A stretch of DNA of 64,000 bases from Allobosea sp. (GTDB lineage Bacteria; Pseudomonadota; Alphaproteobacteria; Rhizobiales; Beijerinckiaceae). A model generated the notes under the pieces. It saw only the letters and a list, made by a program, of their open reading frames with translations. It was not told the DNA's origin and did no database searches. The position numbers and the translations under genes are program-made. This document shows positions 41,533 to 50,259 of the stretch, piece by piece. The stretch is from assembly GCF_030695125.1 (NCBI RefSeq), contig NZ_JAUYTP010000067.1:62001-126000 (forward strand). The letters run 5' to 3'. Numbering within the stretch: the first letter of the stretch is position 1; each line of letters starts with the position of its first letter.

Positions 41533-42230
41533 CGCCGACGCTCGCCGTCTCGGGCCTGTCGAAGCGCTTCGACAATGTGATCGCCCTGTCGGACGTGACG
41601 CTTGACGTCGCGGCTGGCGAGGTGGTGGCCGTGCTGGGCCCCAGCGGTTCGGGGAAATCGACATTGTTCCGCTGCATCACCCGGCTGACCGAGCCCGATG
41701 CGGGCAGGATTCGGGTCGACGGACAGGCGATCGATGCGCTGGCGTCCGCGACTTTGCGGCGCGCCCGCGGCGAGATCGGCGTCGTCTTCCAGCAGTTCAA
41801 TCTCGTCCGCCGGCGGTCCGCCCTGGCGAATGTGATGACGGCCCGGCTGCCATCGCTGCCGCTGTGGCGGGTGGCGCTGGGGCGCTATCCGCAGGCGCTG
41901 CGGGAGCAGGCCGCAGAGGCGCTGCGCGCTGTCGATCTCGATCCGCAACGTGACCAGCGAGCAGACACGCTCTCGGGCGGACAGCAGCAGCGGGTGGCGA
42001 TTGCACGCGCCCTGATGCAGGAGAGCCGCGTCCTTCTCGCCGATGAACCGGTGGCGAGTCTTGACCCGCACGCCGCGCGGATGGTGCTCGGTTTGATCCG
42101 GACGCTCGCGAGATCGAGGGGGCTCGCCGTGCTCTGCACCCTGCATCAGCCCGACCTAGCCGCCGAGTTCGCCGACCGGACCCTTCACATGCGATCGGGC
42201 CGGATCGTCTCCGGTGCAGACGAAGCCTGA
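41529..42230 (+). CDS. PhnC-like ABC transporter ATP-binding protein
   Basis: A 233-residue ATPase with Walker A GPSGSGKST near residue 36, Q-loop GVVFQQFNLVRRRSALANV, signature LSGGQQQRVAIARALMQ, Walker B VLLADEPVASLD, and switch His in CTLHQPDLA. FQQFNLVRR.SALxNV is typical of PhnC. It ends the phnDEC-like operon. No C-P lyase genes are nearby, so the imported compound is not obviously used as a phosphorus source through that pathway. Confidence 0.9.
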   Translation: MTPTLAVSGLSKRFDNVIALSDVTLDVAAGEVVAVLGPSGSGKSTLFRCITRLTEPDAGRIRVDGQAIDALASATLRRARGEIGVVFQQFNLVRRRSALANVMTARLPSLPLWRVALGRYPQALREQAAEALRAVDLDPQRDQRADTLSGGQQQRVAIARALMQESRVLLADEPVASLDPHAARMVLGLIRTLARSRGLAVLCTLHQPDLAAEFADRTLHMRSGRIVSGADEA

Positions 42231-42359
42231 GATCCCCCGCCTGGCGCCCTGCCCTCCCGAAGCCAGCGAGAGAGCTGTGCACCCCGAATGACTGGCCGCC
42301 TTGCACCCGCGATTGAATTCGATACATTCCTATCTAACGATATAAAATGGGAGGGTTCG

Positions 42360-43262
42360 ATGATCGATCGGCGCCGCGTTCTTGCGGCCGGGGCGGCTTT
42401 TCTCTTGCCCGCGGCTTCCGTTCCCACCTCGGCGCAAGTCGTCGCCCGAACCGGAGGTGGCGATGCCGCCGTGACCGTCCTCAGCGATGGCGGCTTCGAA
42501 ATGCCGGCCGCGATGCTGGCGCGCGATGTCGAGCCGGAGACGATCCGCTCCGTCGCGCGACTGTCGGGCCCGCTGACGACGGTGCTGAACGTCACCTGCC
42601 TGCGCCGGGGCGACCAGACGATCGTCTTCGACTGCGGCTCGGGCGCGAACTTCCTGCCCGGAACGGGCAAGCTCGCCGCCAGCCTGGAGGCGGCCGGCAT
42701 CGCGCCCGACAGCGTCACCCATGTGCTCTTCACCCATCTGCACCCGGACCATCTCTGGGGTGCGCTGGACGATTTCGATACGCCGCTCTTTCCCAATGCG
42801 CGCTGGCTCGCCGCCGCCGAGGAGGTCGCCTACTGGACGAACCCCAAGGTCTATGAGGGTTTGCCGGAGGACCGGCACGCCTTCGCGGCGGGCGCGCAAC
42901 GGGTGCTGAAGGAACTCGGCGACCGGCTGGAGACGCGCACCGCCGGGCAGGACTGGGCGCCCGGCGTCACCGCTTTCAGCACGGCCGGCCATACGCCCGG
43001 CCATGTCTCCTTCGCCTTCAGCGATGCGCAGGGGCCGGTCTTCGTGCTCGGCGACGCGCTGACGCACCCCGTGATCTCGTTTGCGCATCCCGACTGGCGG
43101 CCGGCCTCCGACCATGACCCCGACAGAGCGGTTGCGACGCGGCGCGCCCTGCTGGAGCGCGCCGTCGCCGAGAAGGCCCGCATCATCGGCTACCATCTGC
43201 CGGGCGCGATCGGCCGCGTCGAGAAGCAGGGCGCGGCCTATCGCTTCGTCCAGCCGGCCTGA
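42360..43262 (+). CDS. Secreted MBL-fold hydrolase at the edge of the sox cluster
   Basis: A 300-residue protein with a Tat-like leader (MIDRRRVLAAGAAFLLPAASVP) and a metallo-beta-lactamase domain: FTHLHPDHLWG near residue 125, STAGHTPGHVSF, GDALTHPV and a final GYHLPG. Similar secreted MBL proteins accompany sox genes in Rhizobiales. GGGAGG precedes the ATG, and an AT-rich TATAAAAT lies about 20 bases upstream. It converges with the cytochrome gene. Substrate unknown; a sulfur-containing ester or thiol is possible. Confidence 0.82.
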   Translation: MIDRRRVLAAGAAFLLPAASVPTSAQVVARTGGGDAAVTVLSDGGFEMPAAMLARDVEPETIRSVARLSGPLTTVLNVTCLRRGDQTIVFDCGSGANFLPGTGKLAASLEAAGIAPDSVTHVLFTHLHPDHLWGALDDFDTPLFPNARWLAAAEEVAYWTNPKVYEGLPEDRHAFAAGAQRVLKELGDRLETRTAGQDWAPGVTAFSTAGHTPGHVSFAFSDAQGPVFVLGDALTHPVISFAHPDWRPASDHDPDRAVATRRALLERAVAEKARIIGYHLPGAIGRVEKQGAAYRFVQPA

Positions 43263-43283
43263 GGCGCGGCTGGCGGCAGGGAC

Positions 43284-43673
43284 TCAGAGCTTCTTGCCAT
43301 CCTTGCCGAACTGCTTGAGGAAGGCCGTCAGATCGGCGATTTCCTTCTCGTTCTTGATGCCGGCGAAGACCATCTTGGTGCCCGGGATCTTGGCGCGCGG
43401 ATCCTTGATGTAGTCGGCGAAGACCGCTTCGTCCCAGGTGATGCCGGAGTTCTTGTTCGCGGCCGAGTAGCTGTAGCCCTCGACCGTACCGGCGGTGCGC
43501 CCGAACATCCCGTTGAGCTGCGGGCCGACGCCGTTCTTCGCGGTCTCGCCGACCTGGTGGCAGGCGCGGCACTTGTTCCAGGAGCGCTCGCCGGCGGCGA
43601 TGTCCTGCGCCGCTGCGGGCGAGGCGGCCGCGAAGGCCGAGGCGACGAGGAGGGCGCGGGTCAGCACGTGCAT
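43284..43673 (-). CDS. Class I cytochrome c (c2/c550-like)
   Basis: A 129-residue periplasmic monoheme cytochrome. After a signal peptide (LLVASAFAAASPAAAQ) it has the heme motif CRACH near residue 35, GPQLNGMFGRTAG, and the distal Met region KIPGTKMVFAGI, as in soluble c2-type cytochromes. It is a likely electron acceptor for the Sox complex. It is separated from soxF by a strong Rho-independent terminator, so it is probably transcribed on its own. Confidence 0.92.
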   Translation of the reverse strand: MHVLTRALLVASAFAAASPAAAQDIAAGERSWNKCRACHQVGETAKNGVGPQLNGMFGRTAGTVEGYSYSAANKNSGITWDEAVFADYIKDPRAKIPGTKMVFAGIKNEKEIADLTAFLKQFGKDGKKL

Positions 43674-43695
43674 GAGGTGTCCTTCATTCGACGGG

Positions 43696-43725
43696 AAAAA
43701 AAGGGCCGCGCCCCGGGGCGCGGCC
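43696..43725 (-). terminator. Rho-independent terminator after the soxF operon
   Basis: GGCCGCGCCCC and GGGGCGCGGCC form an 11-bp perfect stem at 43704-43725. It is followed on the minus strand by seven Ts (43696-43702). It lies 43 bases beyond the soxF stop, ending the soxYZBCD-EF transcript before the cytochrome gene. Confidence 0.88.
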
Positions 43726-43768
43726 AGGGGGGTCGCACCGCGCGGGAGGGCACGGTGCGGGGGGACGC

Positions 43769-45046
43769 TCAGCCGAACATGTCGGCGGTGATGGCGGCAT
43801 ACCAGCCCATGTTCTCGGCCTGGTTTTCCTTGCGCAGCGCGTCGCTCTCGCCCGGCTGCGAGACGAAGGTCTCGGTCGCCGTGATCTTGCCGTCCTTGGG
43901 CTCGTAGCGGCCGCCGACCTTGATGGTGTCGTCGGTGTCGACCAGCGACCAGCAGGTGTTGACGTAGCGTGCCGGGAAGGTGCGCGCAGCCGTCAACTCG
44001 CCGCGGATCGCCATCGCCGCGACCTTGGCCTGGCTGTTGGCCGAGAAGGCGGATTTGGGCATGTCGCCGGCGATGCAGGCATCACCGAGGACGAAGATGT
44101 TGGCATCGACGGTGGACTTCATCGTCGCGGCGTCGATGGCGCAATAGCCACCGGCCGGAGCGAGGCCGGCGCTGCGGGCGATCTCGCCCGCCATCTGGGC
44201 GGGGATGACGTTGACGAAGGCGCAGTCCTTGTAGGTCTCGAAGCCGGTGACGACGCTGTTGGTCTTCGGATCGACCGATTTGATGCCGTCATGCACCTTC
44301 GGGCCGAGCCATTCGATCATCCCGCCATAGCGCTTCTCCCAGTCCGCCTGGAACACGCCCTGCTTGGAGAAGGCCTCCTTCGGATCGAGAATGATGATCT
44401 TGGCGTCGGTCTTGCCGGCCTTCTTCAGCGCATGGGCGAACATCGAGGCGCGCTCATAGGGGCCGGGCGGACAGCGGAAGGGGTTGGGCGGGGCGATCAT
44501 CACGATCAGCCCGCCATTGGGCACCGCGTCGAGCTTCTGCTTGATGAGCTGCGTCTGGCGGCCGGGCTTCCAGCCATGCGGCATGGTCTCCTCGGCCTCC
44601 TTCGACCAGCCCGGCACGGAATCGTATTTCAGGTCGATGCCCGGCGAGACCACGAGCCGGTCGTAAGGCAGGCGCTGACCGGTCGAGAGCACGACCTCCT
44701 TCCTGTCGCGGTCGATCTGGGTGGCGCGGGCGCGGGCGATCGCGATGCCATGGGTCTTCGCCAGCGCGTCATAGCGATGGACGATCTCGTCATACGTCTT
44801 GAACCCGCCGACATAGAGGTTGGAATGGAAGCAGGTCTGGTAGGTCTCGTTCTCCTCGACCAGCGTCACGGAGATCCCGCCCTGGCTGTCCTTGGCGAGG
44901 TAGCGTGCCGCGGTGGCGCCGCCGGCGCCACCGCCGATGACGACGACGCGCGGCTTGGCCTGGCCGAGGACGGCCGGCGCGCCCAGACCCAGCGTCGCCG
45001 CCGCTGACAGGCCCGACAATGTGAATGCACGACGATCGATCTTCAT
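43769..45046 (-). CDS. soxF: Flavocytochrome c sulfide dehydrogenase flavoprotein (SoxF)
   Basis: A 425-residue periplasmic flavoprotein with a Tat leader (DRRAFTLSGLSAAATLGLGAPAV). The FAD motif is VVVIGGGAGGATAARYLA. The redox cysteines are in YQTCFHSNLYVGG and VNTCWSLVD; GWKPGRQTQL, IAPPNPFRCPPGPYERA and the FCSD C-terminal domain follow. It oxidises sulfide or protein-bound persulfide and passes electrons to the cytochrome subunit encoded two genes upstream. It is last in the large minus-strand sox operon. Confidence 0.93.
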   Translation of the reverse strand: MKIDRRAFTLSGLSAAATLGLGAPAVLGQAKPRVVVIGGGAGGATAARYLAKDSQGGISVTLVEENETYQTCFHSNLYVGGFKTYDEIVHRYDALAKTHGIAIARARATQIDRDRKEVVLSTGQRLPYDRLVVSPGIDLKYDSVPGWSKEAEETMPHGWKPGRQTQLIKQKLDAVPNGGLIVMIAPPNPFRCPPGPYERASMFAHALKKAGKTDAKIIILDPKEAFSKQGVFQADWEKRYGGMIEWLGPKVHDGIKSVDPKTNSVVTGFETYKDCAFVNVIPAQMAGEIARSAGLAPAGGYCAIDAATMKSTVDANIFVLGDACIAGDMPKSAFSANSQAKVAAMAIRGELTAARTFPARYVNTCWSLVDTDDTIKVGGRYEPKDGKITATETFVSQPGESDALRKENQAENMGWYAAITADMFG

Positions 45047-45124
45047 GTCTCTCTCCCGGATTTTTCTTGTTGGTTGTTCGCTCGCTGATATCCCCGGCGG
45101 CCTCTTTGCGGGCCTTTGGCGGGC

Positions 45125-45649
45125 CTATCCGATCTTCATGTAGGCGAAGCCCTTGGACTGGAGCGCGGCGACCGTCGCCACGCCCGACGGCACGAAGGAG
45201 ATGAAGGGGGCGTTGCGCGCCTTGGCCTTGTCGAGCTTGAGGCGGCTGAAGGTGATCTCGCAGAGATGAACCTTGAGCCCGTTCTTCGCGACATCCTCGA
45301 CCCGCTCGAAGATCTTGGGAACCATGACCTCGTCGCGCCAGGTCGTCTCCTCCAGCGATTCGAGGAAGAACTTGACGCCCTGGCCATGGGCCACGATCGC
45401 CAGTTGCAGCGCGAAGGGGTCTGCGCCGTAGGCGGAATAGTGGTTGGCGATGTTGGTCAGCATCTGGACGAAGCGCGGCGGTTCCCCGAAGTCGCAATGG
45501 TAGACGCAGGCGACGTCGGCTTCCTTCCGGAGATCAGCGAGCTTCAGGTCGCGCGGCGCCGCCAGCGCGGGGGCCGCCAGGCCGGCCAGCCCCGCGACGG
45601 CCGCGGCCATCACCGTCCGGCGTGACGTCTCGTCGCTTGCGCTGGTCAT
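45125..45649 (-). CDS. Tat-exported DsrE-family protein in the sox operon
   Basis: A 174-residue protein with a twin-arginine leader (SRRTVMAAAVAGLAGLAAPALA). The DsrE-like domain is ACVYHCDFGEPPRFVQMLTNIANHY, then FALQLAIVAHGQGVKFFLESL and LKVHLCEITFSRL with a conserved Cys. DsrE proteins carry sulfane sulfur on cysteine. It lies between the soxE-like cytochrome and soxF and may hand sulfur to or from SoxF. ATG 45649 begins the leader; GGTCGAGAT precedes it. Confidence 0.85.
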   Translation of the reverse strand: MTSASDETSRRTVMAAAVAGLAGLAAPALAAPRDLKLADLRKEADVACVYHCDFGEPPRFVQMLTNIANHYSAYGADPFALQLAIVAHGQGVKFFLESLEETTWRDEVMVPKIFERVEDVAKNGLKVHLCEITFSRLKLDKAKARNAPFISFVPSGVATVAALQSKGFAYMKIG

Positions 45650-45684
45650 CTCGACCTCCCTTCGCCTCTCTCCGGAGGCTGGCC

Positions 45685-46014
45685 TCATCGGGCCGGTTTC
45701 AGGCTCTCGTAATAGGCGGCCAAGGCGAGCAACTCCTCGCGGGTCAGGCGGCCTGCGATCGTCTGCATGATCTGGTTCTCGCGATGCTTGTCGCGGTAGG
45801 CATCCATCAGCGCGACGAACTGATCGGCCGGATGGCCGACGATCGCCGGGATGCCGCCGACCTGCCGGCCGCTGGTCTGGTGGCAGGCCGTGCACTCGGA
45901 GGAGAGGTACTCCCCGAGTGCGATGTCACCCGAGGCCAGGGCGGGGCCGCCGGACAGCGCGGCCGCGACGGCGACGAAGCTGATCCAGCCGGGCGACTGC
46001 CGGGAACTCCGCAT
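45685..46014 (-). CDS. soxE: Small cytochrome c, SoxE/FccA-like
   Basis: A 109-residue monoheme cytochrome with signal peptide (FVAVAAALSGGPALASG) and heme motif CTACH near residue 42. QIMQTIAGRLTREELLALAAYY supplies the distal Met. It resembles the cytochrome subunit of flavocytochrome c and is encoded with soxF. Paracoccus SoxE is a larger diheme protein, so soxE is used here by position. Its start shares one base with the soxD stop (TGATG). Confidence 0.82.
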   Translation of the reverse strand: MRSSRQSPGWISFVAVAAALSGGPALASGDIALGEYLSSECTACHQTSGRQVGGIPAIVGHPADQFVALMDAYRDKHRENQIMQTIAGRLTREELLALAAYYESLKPAR

Positions 46015-46769
46015 CAGTCGACCTTCGGCGCCGATTTCGAATCGGGCGTGACGTCGAGCACAGCGGCGCGCCCCGTGATCTTCACCTCCGGTTTGCAGTT
46101 CGTCATGCAGGGCTCCTTGCCCCAGAACGCCTTTTCGGCCGTCTCGCGATCATCGTCATAGAAGGCGCCGGCATTGGGAAGCTTCACCGATGTGAAGTTC
46201 TTGTCCGACAATTCGAAGTCCTCGTCCTTCACGATGTCGTTGAGGAAGAGCAGATAGGCCGTCAGCGCGTAGGTGTCGTCGGGGCTCAGCGACTGGGCGT
46301 TGCCGAACGGCATGGCGCGGTGAATGTAGTCGTAGACCGTCGAGAGATCCGGCCAGAACGAGCCGATCGTCTTCTCGGGCCGGTCGGCGGTGAGCGTGCC
46401 CTGCCCACCCGCCAGCACCGGCCAGCGGCCATTGCCCTGGCCGAATTCGCCATGGCAGCTGGCGCACTGCGCCTGGAAGAGCTCGTCGCCCTGCCGGACC
46501 GTGCCCTTGCCCGGCGGCAGGCCGACGCCGTCGGGGCGGACGTCGATGTCCCAGGCCTTGATCTCGGCCGGCAGCGCGAGGCGGCCCAGCCCGAGCGGCG
46601 CGGGTTTTGCCGGGGCGGCAGGCGTGGCCGCCGGAGCCTGGGCCCTGGCGGCCGGGGCCGCCTTCTCCGCCGGAGGCGTTTTGGCGGTCTGGGCGATCAG
46701 CGGGCCGGCGCCGATGATGGCGAGAGCGGCCAGGCCTGACAGCAGGACGGGCTTAAGCGATCTCGACAT
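46014..46769 (-). CDS. soxD: SoxD cytochrome c subunit of sulfane dehydrogenase, monoheme form
   Basis: A 251-residue periplasmic cytochrome. A signal peptide is followed by an Ala/Pro/Lys-rich linker (residues 30-60), then the SoxD domain with heme motif CASCHGEFGQG near residue 107. GRWPVLAGGQGTL and YDYIHRAMPFGNAQSLSPDD follow, the latter with the distal Met. A C-terminal CMTNCK lacks the His needed for a second heme, and the protein is much shorter than diheme SoxD of Paracoccus. It overlaps soxC by 17 bases and accepts electrons from its Mo centre. Confidence 0.9.
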   Translation of the reverse strand: MSRSLKPVLLSGLAALAIIGAGPLIAQTAKTPPAEKAAPAARAQAPAATPAAPAKPAPLGLGRLALPAEIKAWDIDVRPDGVGLPPGKGTVRQGDELFQAQCASCHGEFGQGNGRWPVLAGGQGTLTADRPEKTIGSFWPDLSTVYDYIHRAMPFGNAQSLSPDDTYALTAYLLFLNDIVKDEDFELSDKNFTSVKLPNAGAFYDDDRETAEKAFWGKEPCMTNCKPEVKITGRAAVLDVTPDSKSAPKVD

Positions 46770-48030
46770 TCTCGGTCTCCCCGTTGGGCCGGACATGCCA
46801 GGTCTGGATGCCGTTGTTGTGGTAGATGGAGTTGACGCCGCGGACCTTTCGCAGCTCGTCCTTGGTCGGCTGGACATAGCCGGTCGAATCCATGGCGCGG
46901 GACTGGATCAGCAGTTCCTGCCCGGCCCAGTCGAAATCGACATAGAAGCGCGTCAGCGACTTCTCGAGCACCGGCCCGTCGATGCGGGCGGACTGCCAGT
47001 TCTTGCCGCCGTCGAGCGTGACGTCGACCCGCTTGATCGTGCCGCGGCCCGACCAGGCGAGCCCCGAGAGCACGTTGCGGCCCTTGTGCTTGAGCGGCGC
47101 CTGCGGCGAGGGATTCGTCACCACCGACTTGGCGTCCATGATGAAGGTGTAGCGGCGCGAGCGGCCGTCAGCCAGGAGATCGGTGTATTTCGAGGTTTCC
47201 TCGCGCGCCTGCCAGGGCTTGTCGCCGGCCTCGATGCGGCGCAGCCACTTCACCCAGATATTGCCCTCCCAACCGGGAACCACGGCCCGCAGCGGATAGC
47301 CCTGCTCGGGGCGCAGCGCCTCGCCATTCATGGCAAAGGCGATCAGCACGTCGTCGAGCGCCTTCTCGATCGGCAGCGAGCGGTTCATGCCGGAGGCGTC
47401 GGCGCCCTCCAGCATCAGCCATTTGGCGCTGGGCTTGAGCCCGGCCTCGGCGAGCAGCAGCTTCAGCGGCACGCCCGTATACATGACGTTATGGATCATG
47501 CCGTGGGTGAACTGGCAGCCGTTGAGCTGCGCGCCGCGCCACTCCATGCCGGAATTGGCGGCGCATTCGAGAAAGTAGACATGGTTCTGGCGCGGCATCC
47601 GCCGGATGTCTTCCATCGTGAAGACCAGCGGCTTGTCGACCAGGCCATGGATCATGAGCCGGTGATTGGCCGGGTCGATCTCGGCGATGCCGCCGTGATG
47701 GCGCTCGAAGCACAGGCCCGACGGGGTGATGATGCCGTCGAGTTCATGCAGCGGCGTGAAATTCACAGAGGAATCCGGCGAGGCCGTCAGCCAGGAGACA
47801 TCGCGGCGGACGATGTGCTTCTCGAAAGGCGACGGCGTGCCATAGGGGCGCTTGTCGACGCCCTCGCCGAGATAGCGGTTCCAGTCCTGGACCTCGGTGA
47901 TCAGCGGGTCGGGCTTGGCCTCCTGCGCCCGCAGCGGCAGCGCGGAGGCGGCGAGCCCCGCGCCGGCGAGGCCGGCGGCGCCGAGAAAGCGCCTGCGGTC
48001 GAGCGGTTCGGTCTTTGGGTCTGAGCTCAT
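46753..48030 (-). CDS. soxC: SoxC sulfane dehydrogenase molybdenum subunit
   Basis: A 425-residue periplasmic molybdoenzyme of the sulfite oxidase family. A Tat leader (LDRRRFLGAAGLAGAGLAASALPL) precedes VPGWEGNIWVKWL and the Mo-binding cysteine in FLECAANSGMEWRGAQL near residue 165. The C-terminal dimerisation domain contains VDVTLDGGKNWQSARI. With SoxD it oxidises the sulfane sulfur on SoxY by six electrons, allowing complete thiosulfate oxidation without sulfur globules. ATG 48030. Confidence 0.95.
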   Translation of the reverse strand: MSSDPKTEPLDRRRFLGAAGLAGAGLAASALPLRAQEAKPDPLITEVQDWNRYLGEGVDKRPYGTPSPFEKHIVRRDVSWLTASPDSSVNFTPLHELDGIITPSGLCFERHHGGIAEIDPANHRLMIHGLVDKPLVFTMEDIRRMPRQNHVYFLECAANSGMEWRGAQLNGCQFTHGMIHNVMYTGVPLKLLLAEAGLKPSAKWLMLEGADASGMNRSLPIEKALDDVLIAFAMNGEALRPEQGYPLRAVVPGWEGNIWVKWLRRIEAGDKPWQAREETSKYTDLLADGRSRRYTFIMDAKSVVTNPSPQAPLKHKGRNVLSGLAWSGRGTIKRVDVTLDGGKNWQSARIDGPVLEKSLTRFYVDFDWAGQELLIQSRAMDSTGYVQPTKDELRKVRGVNSIYHNNGIQTWHVRPNGETENVEIA

Positions 48031-48076
48031 CGGCGGATGTCCCGTGGTTGTGGTGCCCAGGATCGGCGGGGCGCGC

Positions 48077-49774
48077 TCAGGCGCCGCTGACCTTGACGGC
48101 GTCGTTGGGGCGGATGCTGACGGTCTTGCGCGCGGCGACATGGTTGCGGACCACGTCCCAGATCGGCGGGCCTTGCGTGCCTTCGTTGACGCTGGCCCAG
48201 CCGGCGACGACATATTTCCGCGCCGCATCGATCGGCTGGCCCGATTTCAGATGCGTCAGGCCAGAGATGCGGCTGCCCATCGGCTTGCCGACATCGATCG
48301 CGTAGCCCATGCCGCCGATGCGGACCATGTCGCCACCGCCCTGGAAATAGGGGTCGGGGTGGAAGATGTTGTCGGCGACGTCCTCGAGGATCTCCTTGAG
48401 CTGGGCGCCGGTCATCTCGTTGCGGTAGCAGTTGGGGTAGGTCATCGCCGTGGCGTTGGTGATCGCCTCCCAGGTGATGGCGTCGCCCGGCAGCAGCGTG
48501 CCGCCCCAGCGAAAGCCCGGCGACAGCGCGATCTCGGCGTCGCGCTGCTCCAGCATGGCCTCGCAGATCAGATCGTCGAAGGTGCCGTTGAAGTTGCCGC
48601 GCCGGTAGAGCAGCGAATCCGTCCGGCCGATTTCCTTCGCGAGATCGGCGGCATAGGGCGCGCGCACCTTGGAGATCAGCGCGGCCATGTCGGCATCGGG
48701 GGCGATCGCGTCCGAGAAGACCGGCATCAGCTTGAAGCGGATGTCGGCGAGCTTGCCGTCCTTGATGGCGATGTCGAGCCGCGAGACGAATTTGCCATGC
48801 GAGCCCGAGCCGACGAGCACGGTGTCGCCGACACGGATCAGGCCCGGCATCGCGTCATGGGTGTGGGCGGTGAGGATGATGTCGAGGCCCTTGACCCGCG
48901 AGGCGAGCTTCTTGTCGACATCGAAGCCGTTATGGGAGAGCAGCACGACCGCGGCGGCGCCCTCAGCCCTGGCTTCATCGACCTGCTTCTGAATCTCCTC
49001 CTCGCGGATGCCGAACTCCCAGTCCGGGAACATCCAGCGCGGATTGGCGATGGCCGTGCGCGGCAGTGCCTGGCCGATCACCGCGACCTTGACGCCGCCC
49101 TTCTCGAAGACCTTGCGCGGCGGGAAGACCGGCTCGTTCCATTCCCGGTCCCTGATATTCTGGGCGAGAAATGCGAAGGGCGCGCTCTCGGCGATCTCCT
49201 TGACGCGCTCGGCACCGAGCGTGAACTCCCAGTGCCCGACCATGGCGTCGGTCTTCAGGGCCGACATGACGTCGACCATGTCCTGCCCCTTGGTCTGGAG
49301 CGAGGACCAGCTGCCCTGCCAGGTGTCGCCGCCATCGAGCAGCAGCACCTTGTCGTCACCGCGCTCGGCCCTGACGGCCTTGACCAGTGTCGCGACGCGG
49401 TCGAGCCCGCCCATCCGGCCATAGGTCTTCGCCAGCGCGACGAAGTCGTCCGAGGTCAGGGCGAAGGCGTCGGCGGAGCCGGCGGCGATCTTGAAATGCG
49501 CACGGAACTCGGCGTCGACGAGATGCGGCGGCTGCCCCCTGGCCGGGCCGACGCCGAGATTGATCGAGGGCTCGCGGAAATGCAGCGGCATCAGCTGCGC
49601 ATGGATGTCGGTGACGTGCAGGATCGTCAGCGTGCCCAGCGGATCGAAGCGCAGGATGTCGCTCTGCGCCAGCTTCTGCTGCGCCGCCGCACGCCCGAGC
49701 GGGCCCAGCCCGGAGGCTGCCGCAATCGCCGCGGCGGCGGCCGTCGCCTGGAGGAATTCGCGTCTGGAGACCAT
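48077..49774 (-). CDS. soxB: SoxB thiosulfohydrolase
   Basis: A 565-residue Tat-exported enzyme (VSRREFLQATAAAAAIAAA). The metallophosphatase-like fold shows HVTDIHAQL, LLLDGGDTWQGS, VGHWEF, LLSHNGFDVD, TAHTHDAMPG and GSHGKFVSRL, supplying the dinuclear Mn ligands. The length equals typical SoxB. It hydrolyses the terminal sulfone from SoxY-bound thiosulfonate to release sulfate. GAGGG lies 6 bases before the ATG. It follows soxZ after 105 bases and precedes soxC. Confidence 0.96.
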   Translation of the reverse strand: MVSRREFLQATAAAAAIAAASGLGPLGRAAAQQKLAQSDILRFDPLGTLTILHVTDIHAQLMPLHFREPSINLGVGPARGQPPHLVDAEFRAHFKIAAGSADAFALTSDDFVALAKTYGRMGGLDRVATLVKAVRAERGDDKVLLLDGGDTWQGSWSSLQTKGQDMVDVMSALKTDAMVGHWEFTLGAERVKEIAESAPFAFLAQNIRDREWNEPVFPPRKVFEKGGVKVAVIGQALPRTAIANPRWMFPDWEFGIREEEIQKQVDEARAEGAAAVVLLSHNGFDVDKKLASRVKGLDIILTAHTHDAMPGLIRVGDTVLVGSGSHGKFVSRLDIAIKDGKLADIRFKLMPVFSDAIAPDADMAALISKVRAPYAADLAKEIGRTDSLLYRRGNFNGTFDDLICEAMLEQRDAEIALSPGFRWGGTLLPGDAITWEAITNATAMTYPNCYRNEMTGAQLKEILEDVADNIFHPDPYFQGGGDMVRIGGMGYAIDVGKPMGSRISGLTHLKSGQPIDAARKYVVAGWASVNEGTQGPPIWDVVRNHVAARKTVSIRPNDAVKVSGA

Positions 49775-49879
49775 GATTCACCCTCTGGGCGAACGCCGAG
49801 CGCCGCCCACCGGCGATGTCCTCCTGGACATCGCGCTTCACGTCATCAGGAGTGTCGCCGGCCCGGCAGGCCGGCCCGT

Positions 49880-50209
49880 TCAGCCGACGGTCAGCTTGTT
49901 CTTCGAGCTGTACTCGGAGCCGTCGTCATCCTTCCAGACGAAGGTGAACTCGCCCGACTCGGTCGCCTTGAAGAAGAACGACTGGTAGGGATTGGCCGAG
50001 ATCGCCGGGTGCCAGTCGGCTGCGAAGACGGGCTTGCCGTTGAAGCTCGCGCTGAACTTGTTGATGATCTTGCGCGGGATGGTCTTGCCCTGGGCATCCT
50101 TGCGCTGGCCCGATTCCATCTCGTGGGAGATCAGGGTCTTGATCTCGATCAGCTCGCCGGCGGCAGCCTTGGCCGGGACGCGCACGCGCGGGGTGGGTTT
50201 GGTCGTCAT
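49880..50209 (-). CDS. soxZ: SoxZ sulfur-carrier complex subunit
   Basis: A 109-residue protein matching SoxZ: RVRVPAKAAAGELIEIKTLISHEMESG, IPRKIINKFSASFNG and a C-terminal FTFVWKDDDGSEYSS. It lacks a signal peptide and is carried across the membrane with SoxY. It forms the SoxYZ scaffold on which sulfur intermediates are carried. ATG 50209 is 50 bases after soxY. Confidence 0.95.
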   Translation of the reverse strand: MTTKPTPRVRVPAKAAAGELIEIKTLISHEMESGQRKDAQGKTIPRKIINKFSASFNGKPVFAADWHPAISANPYQSFFFKATESGEFTFVWKDDDGSEYSSKNKLTVG

Positions 50210-50259
50210 GGCGTTGTCCTCACCTGAAGTCGTTTTTTGTGGGGCGGGAGCAGCGACGG

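Noticed and set aside
46390..50227. Plus-strand frames of 544 and 776 codons opposite soxC/soxB/soxZ
   Set aside because: Antisense to unmistakable sox genes and without motifs.
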